This document shows positions 32,876-42,725 of a stretch of 64,000 nt of DNA, piece by piece. The DNA comes from Murdochiella massiliensis. Its GTDB lineage: Bacteria; Bacillota; Clostridia; Tissierellales; Peptoniphilaceae. The notes under the pieces were generated by a model. It searched no databases. It had not been told where the DNA came from and worked only from the letters and a program-made list of their open reading frames with translations. The DNA is taken from positions 62,001 to 126,000 of the forward strand of contig NZ_FIZW01000002.1 in the NCBI RefSeq assembly GCF_900059565.1, read 5' to 3'. Both the position numbers and the translations under genes were made by a program. Position 1 is the first letter of the stretch. Each line of letters starts with the position of its first letter.

Positions 32876-33951
32876 CGGCTATGGAAGCAATGAAGAAATC
32901 CCCTTCATGCATGGGGCGGAATCAATTACTGTACATGGCGTTATCCGGTCTATCGTCGTCCCAGATCAGCGCTCTTCTTTGCGGCGCAGAATCACTGGAA
33001 CGAAAAAGCGGCACAGTGTATCGCAACGATATTCTTTTGCCGCATCCCGAGGAAACGCCGAGGATGAAGCGCTGGTACGAGTATGAAAAGAAAGGCTATT
33101 GGGCGCTTACACTTTTTGATGACGCGTATCCCGATAAACTCCGTGAAATTGAGCCGGTACCGTATGTGCTCTTCGGTAGAGGCGATTCTTCCGTTCTCAC
33201 GGGCTTCAGCATTGCGGTGATCGGCAGTCGAAAGCCGAGTGCATATGGCGTTTCCTGCACGGAGCTCTTCGCGGAAGGATTGGCTCGAGAAGGTGTGGTC
33301 ATCCTTTCTGGGCTAGCCTATGGTATTGACAGCTTAGCCCATCGTGCGGCATTGCGTGCTTCCTGTCCGACCGTGGCAATATTGGGAAGCGGTATCGATC
33401 GTATTTATCCGCCTTCCCATCGTTCTCTTGCCGAAGAGATTGTTCGCAAAGGATGCGTGCTGTCGGAATATCCTCCCGGTGAAAGAGCGCTTCCGTATCA
33501 TTTTGTACACCGCAATCGCCTAATCTCCGGGATTTCCGACGGCGTGCTGGTGATTGAGGCCAATCGTCGTTCCGGCACGATGATTACCGTCAATTGTGCT
33601 TGCGAGCAGGGAAAAAATGTCTTCTGCGTTCCCGGAAATATACACCAAAAACGGAGTGAGGGAACCAATGAGCAGATTCGACGCGGAGCAACGCTGGTGA
33701 CGGGTATCGACGATATTTTAAGTGCCTATGAATGGAAACCGCGTTCACTTACGGAAGCGAAAAAAGCGAAAGAGGCATTGACAGCGATGGAAAAGGCTAT
33801 ATATGATATCCTTCGATTGGCGCCTCGCGGAGCGGATGAACTTTCGCACCTTGTTCCGCTCACCGTTTCCGATCTCTGGATTTGTTTGACGTCTCTGGAG
33901 ATGAAGGGGAAAATTCAGCGCCGCAGCGATGGGAAATTTGCAACACAGTAG
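32863..33951 (+). CDS. dprA: DNA processing protein DprA
   Basis: 362 residues. A short helical N-terminal part is followed by the Rossmann core: VIGSRKPSAYG, SGLAYGIDSLAHRAAL, and RNRLISGISDGVLVIEA with TMITVNCACEQGKNVFCVPG. The C-terminal winged helix (IYDILRLAPRGADELSH) is present. DprA loads RecA on incoming single strands in natural transformation; it is also found in non-competent species. SD GGAGGAGGA before ATG 32863. Confidence 0.95.
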   Translation: MDGIAAMEAMKKSPSCMGRNQLLYMALSGLSSSQISALLCGAESLERKSGTVYRNDILLPHPEETPRMKRWYEYEKKGYWALTLFDDAYPDKLREIEPVPYVLFGRGDSSVLTGFSIAVIGSRKPSAYGVSCTELFAEGLAREGVVILSGLAYGIDSLAHRAALRASCPTVAILGSGIDRIYPPSHRSLAEEIVRKGCVLSEYPPGERALPYHFVHRNRLISGISDGVLVIEANRRSGTMITVNCACEQGKNVFCVPGNIHQKRSEGTNEQIRRGATLVTGIDDILSAYEWKPRSLTEAKKAKEALTAMEKAIYDILRLAPRGADELSHLVPLTVSDLWICLTSLEMKGKIQRRSDGKFATQ

Positions 33952-33965
33952 CGGGAAGGGTTTAC

Positions 33966-36023
33966 ATGACCAAAAATTTAATTATCGTCGAGTCGCCGAC
34001 CAAAACAAAGACGATCTCTAAAATTCTCGGCAAAAATTATAAAGTGATGGCTTCCAAAGGTCATCTTCGCGATCTGCCGAAAAGTCAGTTCGGCGTCGAT
34101 ATTGAAAATCAATTTGAGCCGAAATACATTAATGTACGCGGTAAAGCTTCCACGATCAATGAATTGAAACGCGAGAGCAAAAAAGCCGACAACATCTATC
34201 TTGCCACTGACCCCGATCGCGAGGGGGAAGCCATTTCCTGGCATTTAGCACAACTGTTGGGCTTGGATCCGGAAAAAGCCAATCGGGTAAGTTTTCATGA
34301 AATTACTCCACAGGGAGTAAAAGAGGGAATGGCGCATCCACGCACAATCGATATGGATTTGGTTAATTCGCAACAGGCACGTCGTATCATGGACCGCATT
34401 GTAGGCTATCAGATCTCGCCGATACTGTGGAAAAAAGTGCAGGGTGGTCTTTCTGCGGGACGTGTACAATCGGTTGCACTGAAGCTCATCGTTGAACGGG
34501 AAAGGGAAATTCAGGCTTTTGTTCCAAAAGAATACTGGAGCATTCATGCGCATCATCGTGAGGATCGCATTTCGTTTTCCTCAGAATTGGTCGGTCGCCG
34601 GCAAGGCGAAAAGACGCACAAGATTTCTTTACCGGATGAGGCGGCGGCCGATGCTCTGGTCTCTTCTCTGACCTCGCCTTTTACGGTAGAAAAAGTCGGC
34701 AAGCGTAAGCGGAACAAAAAGCCGTATGCACCTTTTACCACGTCCACACTTCAGCAGGAAGCGAATCGTCGCTTGGGCTTTTCCACGTCCAAGACCATGA
34801 TGGTTGCGCAACAGCTCTATGAAGGCATTTCCCTGCACGGCAAGGGACAGGTCGGATTAATTACCTATATGCGTACGGATTCGACACGTTTGGCGGACAG
34901 TTTTCTCCAACAGGCAAAAGAATATATCGCGAATACGTATGGCGAACAATATACCACTAAGGGAATCTCTTATGGCGGAAATCGCAAGGCGCAGGATGCG
35001 CATGAAGGCATTCGTCCCGCCTCGGTCAATCTTGTGCCGCAAGCCATTCATGATGATCTTTCCAATGATCAGTTTCGTTTATATGATCTCATCTGGCGTC
35101 GTGCGGTTGCTTCGCAAATGGCATCCGCGCGGTTTCTTTCGACGACGGTGGACTTGGCCTCCGGTGACTATCTTTTCCGTGTGAATGGAGTAGAGCCGAA
35201 ATTTGACGGGTTCCAGGCAGTTTGGCCGGTGAATACGAAGGAAGTGCAGCTTCCGGAACTGACGGAAGGACAGAGCGTGGAGGTCAGGCGCATAGAAAAA
35301 CAGCAGCACTTTACGCAACCACCTGCACGGTATACCGAGGCTTCCTTAGTGCAGACGCTGGAGAAGAACGGGATCGGTCGGCCGAGCACGTATTCGGCCA
35401 TCATAAAATCCATCCTTTCCCGCGGCTATGTATCGATTGAGAAAAAACAGTTTCTTCCTACACCGTTGGGCGAAAAGGTCAATGCCTTTTTGGAAGCCAA
35501 TTTTAATGAGATTATCAACGAAGGCTTTACCTCGATGATGGAGGAACGCCTAGATGATATTGCGGGCGGAAACGTCGATTGGCGAGCATTGATGAGTGAG
35601 TTCTATGCCGTCTTTTCCGAGGATCTGCAAAAAGCAAAGGAAGACGATACGGGCTATAAATTGCCGGTGGAAGAAACCGGAGAGACTTGTCCGCAATGCG
35701 GCGGAAAGTTGATCATTAAACACGGACGAAACGGAGATTTTATCGGCTGTGCGAATTTTCCAAACTGCACATACACCAAAAGTATTGTGAAAACCACGGG
35801 CGTCACCTGTCCGAAATGTGGTAAAGGAGAGCTGGTGGAAAAGATCTCCAAACGCGGAAAGGTATTTTATAGCTGTAATCAGTATCCCGCTTGCGACTTT
35901 GCGACGTGGGATCCGCCGACCGGTGAAAAATGTCCTCTTTGTGGCGACCTTCTTTTGCATCGCAAAAATCGACATGAAGATCACATATATTGTCATAACG
36001 AAGAGTGCCCCAATCACGGATAA
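33966..36023 (+). CDS. topA: DNA topoisomerase I
   Basis: 685 residues from ATG 33966 (SD GGGAAGGG); the 33882 reading lies in dprA. TOPRIM domain with IIVESPTKTKTI and ATDPDREGEAISWH, active-site Tyr301 in ITYMRTDSTR, and two clear C-terminal zinc ribbons (CPQCGGK...CANFPNC, CPKCGKG...CNQYPAC) plus a third (CPLCGD...CHNEECPNHG). It relaxes negative supercoils. It follows dprA by 14 bases. The trmFO-xer-hslUV-codY genes often placed next are missing and rpsB follows. Confidence 0.97.
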   Translation: MTKNLIIVESPTKTKTISKILGKNYKVMASKGHLRDLPKSQFGVDIENQFEPKYINVRGKASTINELKRESKKADNIYLATDPDREGEAISWHLAQLLGLDPEKANRVSFHEITPQGVKEGMAHPRTIDMDLVNSQQARRIMDRIVGYQISPILWKKVQGGLSAGRVQSVALKLIVEREREIQAFVPKEYWSIHAHHREDRISFSSELVGRRQGEKTHKISLPDEAAADALVSSLTSPFTVEKVGKRKRNKKPYAPFTTSTLQQEANRRLGFSTSKTMMVAQQLYEGISLHGKGQVGLITYMRTDSTRLADSFLQQAKEYIANTYGEQYTTKGISYGGNRKAQDAHEGIRPASVNLVPQAIHDDLSNDQFRLYDLIWRRAVASQMASARFLSTTVDLASGDYLFRVNGVEPKFDGFQAVWPVNTKEVQLPELTEGQSVEVRRIEKQQHFTQPPARYTEASLVQTLEKNGIGRPSTYSAIIKSILSRGYVSIEKKQFLPTPLGEKVNAFLEANFNEIINEGFTSMMEERLDDIAGGNVDWRALMSEFYAVFSEDLQKAKEDDTGYKLPVEETGETCPQCGGKLIIKHGRNGDFIGCANFPNCTYTKSIVKTTGVTCPKCGKGELVEKISKRGKVFYSCNQYPACDFATWDPPTGEKCPLCGDLLLHRKNRHEDHIYCHNEECPNHG

Positions 36024-36057
36024 GCAGAAGAAAACGTGATTTTTCAGCGCTTCGGCA

Positions 36058-36086
36058 TTGCGAAGAACGCGTCGGTATTGTATACT
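36058..36086 (+). promoter_or_regulatory. rpsB-tsf promoter
   Basis: TTGCGA (36058-36063), 17-base spacer, TATACT (36081-36086). The leader is about 95 bases before rpsB. I see no strong hairpin or known leader motif in it. Confidence 0.82.
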
Positions 36087-36188
36087 TGATCGGAATGTCA
36101 CACGCGGATTGAATATCCTTGAGCAGTGTGCCAATTTTTGGTTGCGCAGGATTTGAGGTCGGCGGAGGAAAAAACACAGGAGGAATGT

Positions 36189-36992
36189 ATGTCTGTAGTA
36201 AGTATGAAAAGCTTGTTGGAGGCGGGTGTTCATTTTGGCCACCAAACGCGCCGTTGGAACCCGAAAATGAAACCGTATATTTTTACGGAACGCAACGGAA
36301 TTCACATTATTGATTTGTCCAAGACCGTGGGTCTCATTGAAGAAGCCTACAATAAGGTGCGTGAAGTCGCTGCCGATGGCGGAAAAATCCTCTTTGTCGG
36401 TACGAAGAAGCAAGCGCAAGACACGGTTGAAGAGCAGGCAAAACGCGCCAATATGTATTATGTGAACCAGCGCTGGCTGGGCGGCATGCTCACCAACTAT
36501 CAGACCATTAAAAAGAGTATCGAGCGCCTGGAAAAGCTCAATGCCATGGCGGAAGACGGTACCTTTGATCTTTTGCCGAAAAAAGAAGTGGCGGAACTGC
36601 AGCATGAGGCTGAGCGATTAGATCGCTTCCTCGGCGGCATTAAAGATATGAACGGCCTTCCGGATCTTATGTACGTTGTGGATCCCAAAAAGGAAGCCAT
36701 CGCCATTAATGAAGCGAAAAAACTGCACATTCCTGTCGTCGCGATTCTGGATACTAATGCAGATCCGGATGAAGTGGATTATCCCATTCCCGGAAACGAC
36801 GATGCGATTCGTTCGGTCAAACTGATCACATCGATCATGGCCGAAGCCGTTATTGAAGGTCGCCAGGGCGAGCAGATGGAAGACGACAGCGAAAAGAGCG
36901 AGACAGCGGTGACGGAAGAAGCGACGGAAAAAGACGAAGCAACCGAAGATGAGTCGGAGGCCGTTGAAGAAGAAGCCGCAGACGAGGAATAA
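36189..36992 (+). CDS. rpsB: 30S ribosomal protein S2 with a long acidic tail
   Basis: 267 residues from ATG 36189 (SD ACAGGAGG at 36176-36183; ATG 36185 is out of frame). Core: [37 protein letters not shown] [20 protein letters not shown] and [22 protein letters not shown]. After residue 230 about 35 residues are nearly all Glu, Asp, Ser, Thr and Ala, ending EEEAADEE. Pairs with tsf as in most bacteria. Confidence 0.97.
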   Translation: MSVVSMKSLLEAGVHFGHQTRRWNPKMKPYIFTERNGIHIIDLSKTVGLIEEAYNKVREVAADGGKILFVGTKKQAQDTVEEQAKRANMYYVNQRWLGGMLTNYQTIKKSIERLEKLNAMAEDGTFDLLPKKEVAELQHEAERLDRFLGGIKDMNGLPDLMYVVDPKKEAIAINEAKKLHIPVVAILDTNADPDEVDYPIPGNDDAIRSVKLITSIMAEAVIEGRQGEQMEDDSEKSETAVTEEATEKDEATEDESEAVEEEAADEE

Positions 36993-37002
36993 GGGGGACA
37001 CA

Positions 37003-37671
37003 ATGGAAATTAAAGCAGCACAAGTGAAAGAATTGCGCGACTTAACCGGCGTGGGCATGATGGAAGCCAAGAAGGCTTTGCAGGAAGCACAGGGCGATAA
37101 AGAAAAAGCCATCACCATCCTTCGCGAAAAGGGAGAAGCTAAGTCGCTGAAGAAGAGCAGCCGTATTGCGGCGGAAGGCATGATCGGCTCCTATGTGCAT
37201 CAGGGGCGAATCGGCGTGTTGACGGAAGTCAATACCGAAACGGATTTTGCCGCCAAGAATGCGGATTTCCAGGAATTCGTCAAATACGTCTGCATGCAGG
37301 TGGCGTCGATGAACCCGAAATATGTTCGTCGTGAAGATGTGCCTGAAGAAGAAGTGGCACACGAGCGCGAAATTTTGGTTCAGCAGGCAATGAATGAAAG
37401 TCCTGCGAATATGCCGGAAGACAAGAAAAAGTTCGTCGCCGAGAAAAAAGTCGAAGGTCGCATGAACAAATTCTTTGAAGAGATCTGCCTCATGGACATG
37501 AAACACATTCTTCATACAGATAAAACGGTGGAACAGGTTCGTCAGGAACTGGTCAGCAAGATTGGCGAGAACATTGTTGTACGTCGTTTCGTTCGTTATG
37601 AAGTCGGTGAAGGCCTGGAAAAGAGACAGGACAATTTCGCGGAAGAAGTCGCGAAACAAGCCGGAATGTAA
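37003..37671 (+). CDS. tsf: Elongation factor Ts
   Basis: 222 residues from ATG 37003 (SD AAGGGGG). N-terminal UBA-like domain VKELRDLTGVGMMEAKKAL with the TGVGMM motif and a core with TETDFAAKN. Shorter than the E. coli protein, like other compact EF-Ts with a single core subdomain. Exchanges GDP for GTP on EF-Tu. Ends before a terminator. Confidence 0.96.
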   Translation: MEIKAAQVKELRDLTGVGMMEAKKALQEAQGDKEKAITILREKGEAKSLKKSSRIAAEGMIGSYVHQGRIGVLTEVNTETDFAAKNADFQEFVKYVCMQVASMNPKYVRREDVPEEEVAHEREILVQQAMNESPANMPEDKKKFVAEKKVEGRMNKFFEEICLMDMKHILHTDKTVEQVRQELVSKIGENIVVRRFVRYEVGEGLEKRQDNFAEEVAKQAGM

Positions 37672-37681
37672 GAGAAACACG

Positions 37682-37717
37682 AAAGAGCGAAGGGAGCTTT
37701 CTCTTCGCTCTTTTTTT
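37682..37717 (+). terminator. Terminator after tsf
   Basis: Perfect 11-bp stem AAAGAGCGAAG / CTTCGCTCTTT with a 10-base loop and seven T (37711-37717). Confidence 0.93.
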
Positions 37718-37731
37718 ATGCACAGGAGCAT

Positions 37732-37760
37732 TTGAAAAACGTTCTCATCCCATGTAGAAT
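37732..37760 (+). promoter_or_regulatory. pyrH operon promoter
   Basis: TTGAAA (37732-37737), 17-base spacer, TAGAAT (37755-37760), just after the tsf terminator and about 22 bases before the pyrH ATG. Confidence 0.8.
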
Positions 37761-37781
37761 TGATAACAGACGGAGGTGACT

Positions 37782-38489
37782 ATGCTGAACTACAAGAGGA
37801 TCGTATTAAAGCTGAGCGGCGAGGCGCTCGCCGGAGAAGCGCACAATGGCCTCGATGACGCTACAGTCGATCGTATCTGCGCTGCGGTTAAGGGCGTACA
37901 CGATCTCGGCTTTGAAATCGCCATCGTGGTTGGAGGCGGAAACTTCTGGCGCGGGCGCAGTTCCGGGTCCATCGAGCGTGCACAGTCTGATCACATGGGT
38001 ATGCTTGGCACGGTAATCAACGCCTTGCGTGTCCAGGCGGCGCTTGAGGCTATCGGTGTTGAAACGCGTGTCCAGACGGCGATCCAAATGCAGGAAGTCG
38101 CCGAGCCGTATATTCGGCGGCGTGCGATGCGTCATATTGAAAAGGGACGCATCGTTATATTTGCGGCAGGTACCGGTCTTCCGTACTTTTCCACCGATAC
38201 GACGGCAGCGCTTCGCGCTTGTGAAATTGACGCGGACTGTATTCTGATCGGAAAAAAGGGAACGGACGGTGTCTACGACAAAGACCCCAACCGTTATGAC
38301 GATGCCGTCAAATTCGACCATCTGACCTATGATGAAGTTTTGCAAAGACGTCTTGCGGTTATGGATTCTACGGCAACATCCTTGGCTATGGAAAATGAAA
38401 TGCCCATTATCGTGTTTGGTATTGACGAACCGGAAAATATGGTGCGCGTGGCTAAGGGCGAATCAATTGGAACGATTATCGCCGGTTAA
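37782..38489 (+). CDS. pyrH: UMP kinase
   Basis: 235 residues from ATG 37782; GTG 37776 overlaps the SD (GGAGG 37772-37776). Amino-acid-kinase fold: [42 protein letters not shown] and [17 protein letters not shown]. Makes UDP from UMP. First gene of the pyrH-frr-uppS-cdsA-rseP-ispG-polC operon. Confidence 0.97.
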   Translation: MLNYKRIVLKLSGEALAGEAHNGLDDATVDRICAAVKGVHDLGFEIAIVVGGGNFWRGRSSGSIERAQSDHMGMLGTVINALRVQAALEAIGVETRVQTAIQMQEVAEPYIRRRAMRHIEKGRIVIFAAGTGLPYFSTDTTAALRACEIDADCILIGKKGTDGVYDKDPNRYDDAVKFDHLTYDEVLQRRLAVMDSTATSLAMENEMPIIVFGIDEPENMVRVAKGESIGTIIAG

Positions 38490-38503
38490 AAAAGGAGAAG
38501 AGC

Positions 38504-39055
38504 ATGTATCAGCAGAGCGAATATAAAAAAGATATGGAAAAAGCGGTCGTTGCGTTTCGTGAAGACTTATCCAAGATTCGAGCCGGCCGAGCAAATCCGC
38601 GAATTTTAGATGACATCACGTTTGAATGCTACGGTGCACCGACACCGCTTGCGCACGCAGCTACCATCGCCGTTCCTGAAGCGCGTATGATTACGATTCA
38701 GCCTTGGGACAGCAAAAATATTCCGCTTATTGAAAAGGCGATTTTGGCATCGGATATCGGAATTACACCGAGCAATGACGGCAAGATGATCCGCCTTCCA
38801 TTTCCACCGTTGACGGAAGAACGTCGTAAAGACCTTGTCAAGGAAATGAACAAGCGTTTGGAGCAGGCGCGCGTGTCGGTTCGCAACGTTCGTCGTGAAG
38901 GTATGGATGCCATTGCCAAGGCAGAGAAGGAAAAAGAATTTTCGGAAGACGAACGTCATACCGAAGAACAGGATCTGCAAAAACTGACGGATCAGTTCAT
39001 CAAGGAACTGGACGAGATCGGAAAAGAAAAAGAAAAAGAATTAATGGAAATCTAA
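38504..39055 (+). CDS. frr: Ribosome recycling factor
   Basis: 183 residues, usual length. DLSKIRAGRANPRILDDI, then ARMITIQPWDSKNIPLIEKAI, LPFPPLTEERRKDLVK and VSVRNVRREGMD. Splits the post-termination ribosome with EF-G. SD AAAGGAGAAG. Confidence 0.97.
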   Translation: MYQQSEYKKDMEKAVVAFREDLSKIRAGRANPRILDDITFECYGAPTPLAHAATIAVPEARMITIQPWDSKNIPLIEKAILASDIGITPSNDGKMIRLPFPPLTEERRKDLVKEMNKRLEQARVSVRNVRREGMDAIAKAEKEKEFSEDERHTEEQDLQKLTDQFIKELDEIGKEKEKELMEI

Positions 39056-39097
39056 TTTTCCTATGGCGACTCAGACGCCGAAGAGAAGGGAAACGGC

Positions 39098-39787
39098 ATG
39101 ACGGAAACGCCAAAACATGTTGCCATTATTCTGGATGGCAACGGAAGGTGGGCAACTGCTCGCGGATGGGAACGAACCGCAGGCCATGAGGCAGGCGCGG
39201 AAAACATGGTCTCGATCGCACGCTATGCGCAAGAGGTGGGCGTCGAGGTGTTAAGTCTCTATGTCTTCTCGACGGAGAACTGGAAGCGTTCAGATCAAGA
39301 GGTCGGCGCATTGATGCGTCTTTTGGTGCGCTTTTTTCAGGTATATATTGACGAATTTATGCAGCGTCATGTTCGTCTTCGGATCATGGGGGACATACGT
39401 CGGTTGCCCTTTGCTACGCGTCAGAGCGTTCAGATGGCGTTAAAACGCACGGAGAATAATGACGGGGTCATTTTAAATATCGGTTTGAATTATGGCGGTC
39501 GTGATGAAATTGTCCGTGCCGTACGTCGAGCGATGGATGAAGGCATTTCGATGGAAGAATTTGATACGGAGACTATTGATAGACACCTGGATACCGCCGA
39601 TCTTCCGCCGGTAGATCTGCTCATTCGTACAGGTGGGGAGAAACGCCTGTCCAATTTTATGCTATGGCAGCTTGCCTATACGGAATTTTACTTTACGGAT
39701 ACGCTTTGGCCGGACTTCCATCCGGCTGATTTGGATGAAGCGATTCGCTGGTTCAATGCCCGCAACAGACGGTTCGGAGGTGTCTGA
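39098..39787 (+). CDS. uppS: Undecaprenyl diphosphate synthase
   Basis: 229 residues. Cis-prenyltransferase: HVAIILDGNGRWATARGWER with catalytic Asp, LSLYVFSTENWKR, LNYGGRDEIVRA and DLLIRTGGEKRLSNFMLWQLAYTE. Makes the C55 lipid carrier of wall synthesis. Its last base is shared with the cdsA start. Confidence 0.97.
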   Translation: MTETPKHVAIILDGNGRWATARGWERTAGHEAGAENMVSIARYAQEVGVEVLSLYVFSTENWKRSDQEVGALMRLLVRFFQVYIDEFMQRHVRLRIMGDIRRLPFATRQSVQMALKRTENNDGVILNIGLNYGGRDEIVRAVRRAMDEGISMEEFDTETIDRHLDTADLPPVDLLIRTGGEKRLSNFMLWQLAYTEFYFTDTLWPDFHPADLDEAIRWFNARNRRFGGV

Positions 39788-40578
39788 TGAAGAGCTTTAG
39801 GGAACGATTCTTAATTGGCGCGATTCTCTTATTGGTCACGCTGGGAGTCATTCTGTCGCGCTCGACAGGATTACTTTTTTTCTTTGTGCTGTTGCTAAGT
39901 TCTTTGGAAATTTTAGAGTTGTTTTCCTGTCTGGATCCGGAAAACAAAGGACGAAACCGTGTAATCACCCTCGTCGGCAATGCGTTTTTTCAGCTCTTTG
40001 CTTTTTTGCGCTTGCAGGAACTTTTAGTAGCCGGGTCCGTCTGCTTTTTTATGTTCCTTTTTATTCTTTCGGTGGTTCACCCTTATCGCGAGTTTGAAGA
40101 CCTGTTTTTGACGCTGTTCGTCGTAATCTACATCTCGTTTTTCAGTGCGTTCGCTCTGCTTTTTCCGGCCAATATGCCCAATGGTCTGCTCTTAGTGATC
40201 TGTGTTTCCTGGGGAACGGATACCATGGCCTATTTGAGTGGCTATTGCTTCGGAAAAACGCCTCTGACGACGATCAGTCCGAAGAAAACGAGGGAAGGCG
40301 CTATCGGAGGCTTATTGGGTGCTGTTTTGCTGGCGCTCATCTTTCGTCCGCTGTTTTTTACAGCGCTCACGGCGCGACAACTGGTTATTATCGCTGCAGT
40401 TGGTTCGATCGCATCGCAGTTGGGCGACTTATTCGCTTCACGATTGAAGCGTAAAATGAATATCAAAGATTTTGGAACGTTGCTTAAGGCGCATGGCGGC
40501 ATCATGGATCGCTTTGATTCGGTGCAGTTCGCTTTACCGATTGTTTGGTTGATGGTGCGCTTTGTTACGAAATATTGA
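39787..40578 (+). CDS. cdsA: Phosphatidate cytidylyltransferase
   Basis: 263 residues with about seven or eight membrane helices from residue 10 on. The C-terminal CDP-diglyceride synthase signature is clear: SPKKTREGAIGG, then SQLGDLFASRLKRKMNIKDFG and HGGIMDRFDS. Makes CDP-diacylglycerol. The dxr gene common between cdsA and rseP is not here. Confidence 0.95.
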   Translation: MKSFRERFLIGAILLLVTLGVILSRSTGLLFFFVLLLSSLEILELFSCLDPENKGRNRVITLVGNAFFQLFAFLRLQELLVAGSVCFFMFLFILSVVHPYREFEDLFLTLFVVIYISFFSAFALLFPANMPNGLLLVICVSWGTDTMAYLSGYCFGKTPLTTISPKKTREGAIGGLLGAVLLALIFRPLFFTALTARQLVIIAAVGSIASQLGDLFASRLKRKMNIKDFGTLLKAHGGIMDRFDSVQFALPIVWLMVRFVTKY

Positions 40579-40587
40579 GGAGTTTCT

Positions 40588-41586
40588 ATGACGATTATCC
40601 TTGCCTTATTGGTATTTTTAATCGTGATCGTTTTTCATGAATTGGGCCATTTTTCTGTTGCCAAATGGGTTGGCATTCACGTGCAAGAGTTTTCCGTCGG
40701 CATGGGGCCGGCACTTTGGCAAAAAGAGAAAGGAGAGACGACCTATTCTCTTCGTGCCCTTCCTCTTGGCGGATACTGCGCCATGGAGGGGGAAGACGAA
40801 GCATCGGATGACGAGGCGAGCTTTACTCATGCAAAGCCGGGTCAGCGCTTTTTGACCATCTTGGCCGGTCCGCTGATGAATTTGGTTATCGCCTATCTTT
40901 GCTTCATGCTTTTTTTGGGCGTTCAAGGCATTGCTATTCCCGTAGTGGAGAGTTTTCCGCCACATTCTCCCGCCGAACAGGCCGGTATGATGATAGGCGA
41001 TCGCATTACGGCCGTTAATGGTGATAACGTGCAAACGTCGAATGATTTGGTTGATTTGCTACAACGTCACGGAGAATACGCCAAGACGGTACAGGTGAGT
41101 GTATTGCGTGACAATGTTTCCAAGACCATCGCTGTGCAACCGGAGACAGAACAGGGAAAAGTAGTGCTTGGTATTACCATGCAGCGCAAGAGTGATTTTC
41201 TTAGGGCGTTCGGTGCGGCCTGGTCCATGTTATGGGACACGTTTTTCTCTCTGTTTTCCATTCTTCATCGCCTCTTTACCGGTGCACTTTCGATCAATAC
41301 ACTTTCCGGCCCCATCGGCGTAGTCAGTATGATCGGTCAGGCGGCGCAGGAGGGCTTTTCTCAGCTTCTGTTTTTCACCGGCTATATTTCTTTGAACTTG
41401 GCCCTTTTTAATCTGTTGCCGATTCCGGCTCTGGACGGGTTTACGCTTTGGCTGATCGTTCTGGAAAAACTGCGGGGGAAGCCGCTCAGTATGAAGGTGG
41501 AAAACGGCATTAAGATTGCCGGATTTGCGCTCTTGATCGGCTTGATTCTATTTGTTTCGTTTAAGGATATTCTTCGTCTGTTGTGA
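40588..41586 (+). CDS. rseP: RIP metalloprotease RseP/RasP (site-2 protease)
   Basis: 332 residues. First helix holds the zinc motif HELGHF (about residues 17-22); a PDZ domain lies at about 110-190 (AGMMIGDRITAVNGD); the second zinc region NLLPIPALDG is near 280; a last helix ends the protein. It cleaves anti-sigma factors and signal-peptide remnants in the membrane. SD GAGGAG before ATG 40588. Confidence 0.95.
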   Translation: MTIILALLVFLIVIVFHELGHFSVAKWVGIHVQEFSVGMGPALWQKEKGETTYSLRALPLGGYCAMEGEDEASDDEASFTHAKPGQRFLTILAGPLMNLVIAYLCFMLFLGVQGIAIPVVESFPPHSPAEQAGMMIGDRITAVNGDNVQTSNDLVDLLQRHGEYAKTVQVSVLRDNVSKTIAVQPETEQGKVVLGITMQRKSDFLRAFGAAWSMLWDTFFSLFSILHRLFTGALSINTLSGPIGVVSMIGQAAQEGFSQLLFFTGYISLNLALFNLLPIPALDGFTLWLIVLEKLRGKPLSMKVENGIKIAGFALLIGLILFVSFKDILRLL

Positions 41587-41671
41587 TCGCTGTCTCAAAG
41601 ATAATCGTTGTAAACAGTGATGAGACGCCGAAATTATTCGTGGAATCGATTATAAACAGAAGGGAAATCAC

Positions 41672-42724
41672 ATGCGTGTAAAAACAAAACAGATTTTTGT
41701 GGGGAATGTGCCTGTTGGCGGAGATGCGCCGATAAGCGTGCAATCGATGACCAATACCGACACCAAGGATGTTGAGGCTACTGTTGCGCAAATTTTGGCC
41801 TTTGAAGAAGCCGGATGCGCCATTTCGCGCAGTGCCGTCAATTCACTGGCGGATGCAAAGGCAATCCCGGAAATAAAAGAACACACGCATATACCTTTTG
41901 TTGCCGACATTCAATTTGATTATCGTTTAGCACTTTATGCCGTCGAATACGGCTGTGATTGCCTTCGCATCAACCCGGGAAATATCGGGGACGATGACAA
42001 GGTAGAGAAAGTGGTAAAGGCCTGTAAAGTAAAAAATATCCCGATTCGTATCGGCGTTAACTCAGGATCAGTCCACCAGGCCATGATTGAAAAATATCAC
42101 GGGGTGAATGTCGAATCCTTGGTTTATAGCGCACTGGAAGAAGTTCGCCGTGTGGAGCAATTCGGTTACGATCAAATAAAAGTTTCCATCAAATCGAGCG
42201 ATGTACGGACGATGACTGATGCTAATGCACTGTTCGCCACGCTTTCCGACTATCCTTTACACATTGGCGTCACGGAAGCCGGCCCGCTCTATACCGGAAC
42301 GGTCAAGTCTGCCATGGGAATCGGTGCGCTTCTGCTGCGCGGCATCGGCGATACGATTCGCGTTTCGCTCACCGGTGATCCTGTGGAGGAAGTACGATTG
42401 GGGATCGAGATCTTGAAGGTTCTCGGTCTGCGACAGGAAGGGGTGGAGCTTATCTCCTGTCCGACCTGCGCACGAACGAAGATCGACTTGCTTTCGCTGG
42501 TGTCGCAGGCGGAAAAAGCGTTGGCCGCGCAACATAAAAATTTACGCGTCGCCATTATGGGTTGTCCGGTAAATGGCCCCGGAGAGGCAAGAGAAGCGGA
42601 TATCGGGATTGCAGGGAACAACGGAAGCGGCGTAATTTTTAAAAAAGGAAAGGTGATACGCCAGGTGCCGGAAGAGCACCTTTTAAAAGCCTTGCTGGAT
42701 GAAATAGAACAGATGGAGAATTGA
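41672..42724 (+). CDS. ispG: 4-hydroxy-3-methylbut-2-enyl diphosphate synthase
   Basis: 350 residues. TIM barrel start VQSMTNTDTKDVEAT, LRINPGNIGD, and the [4Fe-4S] cysteines CPTC and CPVNGPGEA. Penultimate step of the MEP isoprenoid pathway, so the organism makes isoprenoids this way, feeding uppS. 85 bases separate it from rseP without a clear promoter. Confidence 0.97.
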   Translation: MRVKTKQIFVGNVPVGGDAPISVQSMTNTDTKDVEATVAQILAFEEAGCAISRSAVNSLADAKAIPEIKEHTHIPFVADIQFDYRLALYAVEYGCDCLRINPGNIGDDDKVEKVVKACKVKNIPIRIGVNSGSVHQAMIEKYHGVNVESLVYSALEEVRRVEQFGYDQIKVSIKSSDVRTMTDANALFATLSDYPLHIGVTEAGPLYTGTVKSAMGIGALLLRGIGDTIRVSLTGDPVEEVRLGIEILKVLGLRQEGVELISCPTCARTKIDLLSLVSQAEKALAAQHKNLRVAIMGCPVNGPGEAREADIGIAGNNGSGVIFKKGKVIRQVPEEHLLKALLDEIEQMEN

Positions 42725-42725
42725 A

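Noticed and set aside
36087..36188. Riboswitch or ribosomal-protein leader before rpsB
   Set aside because: No strong stem, terminator or known motif could be found by eye.
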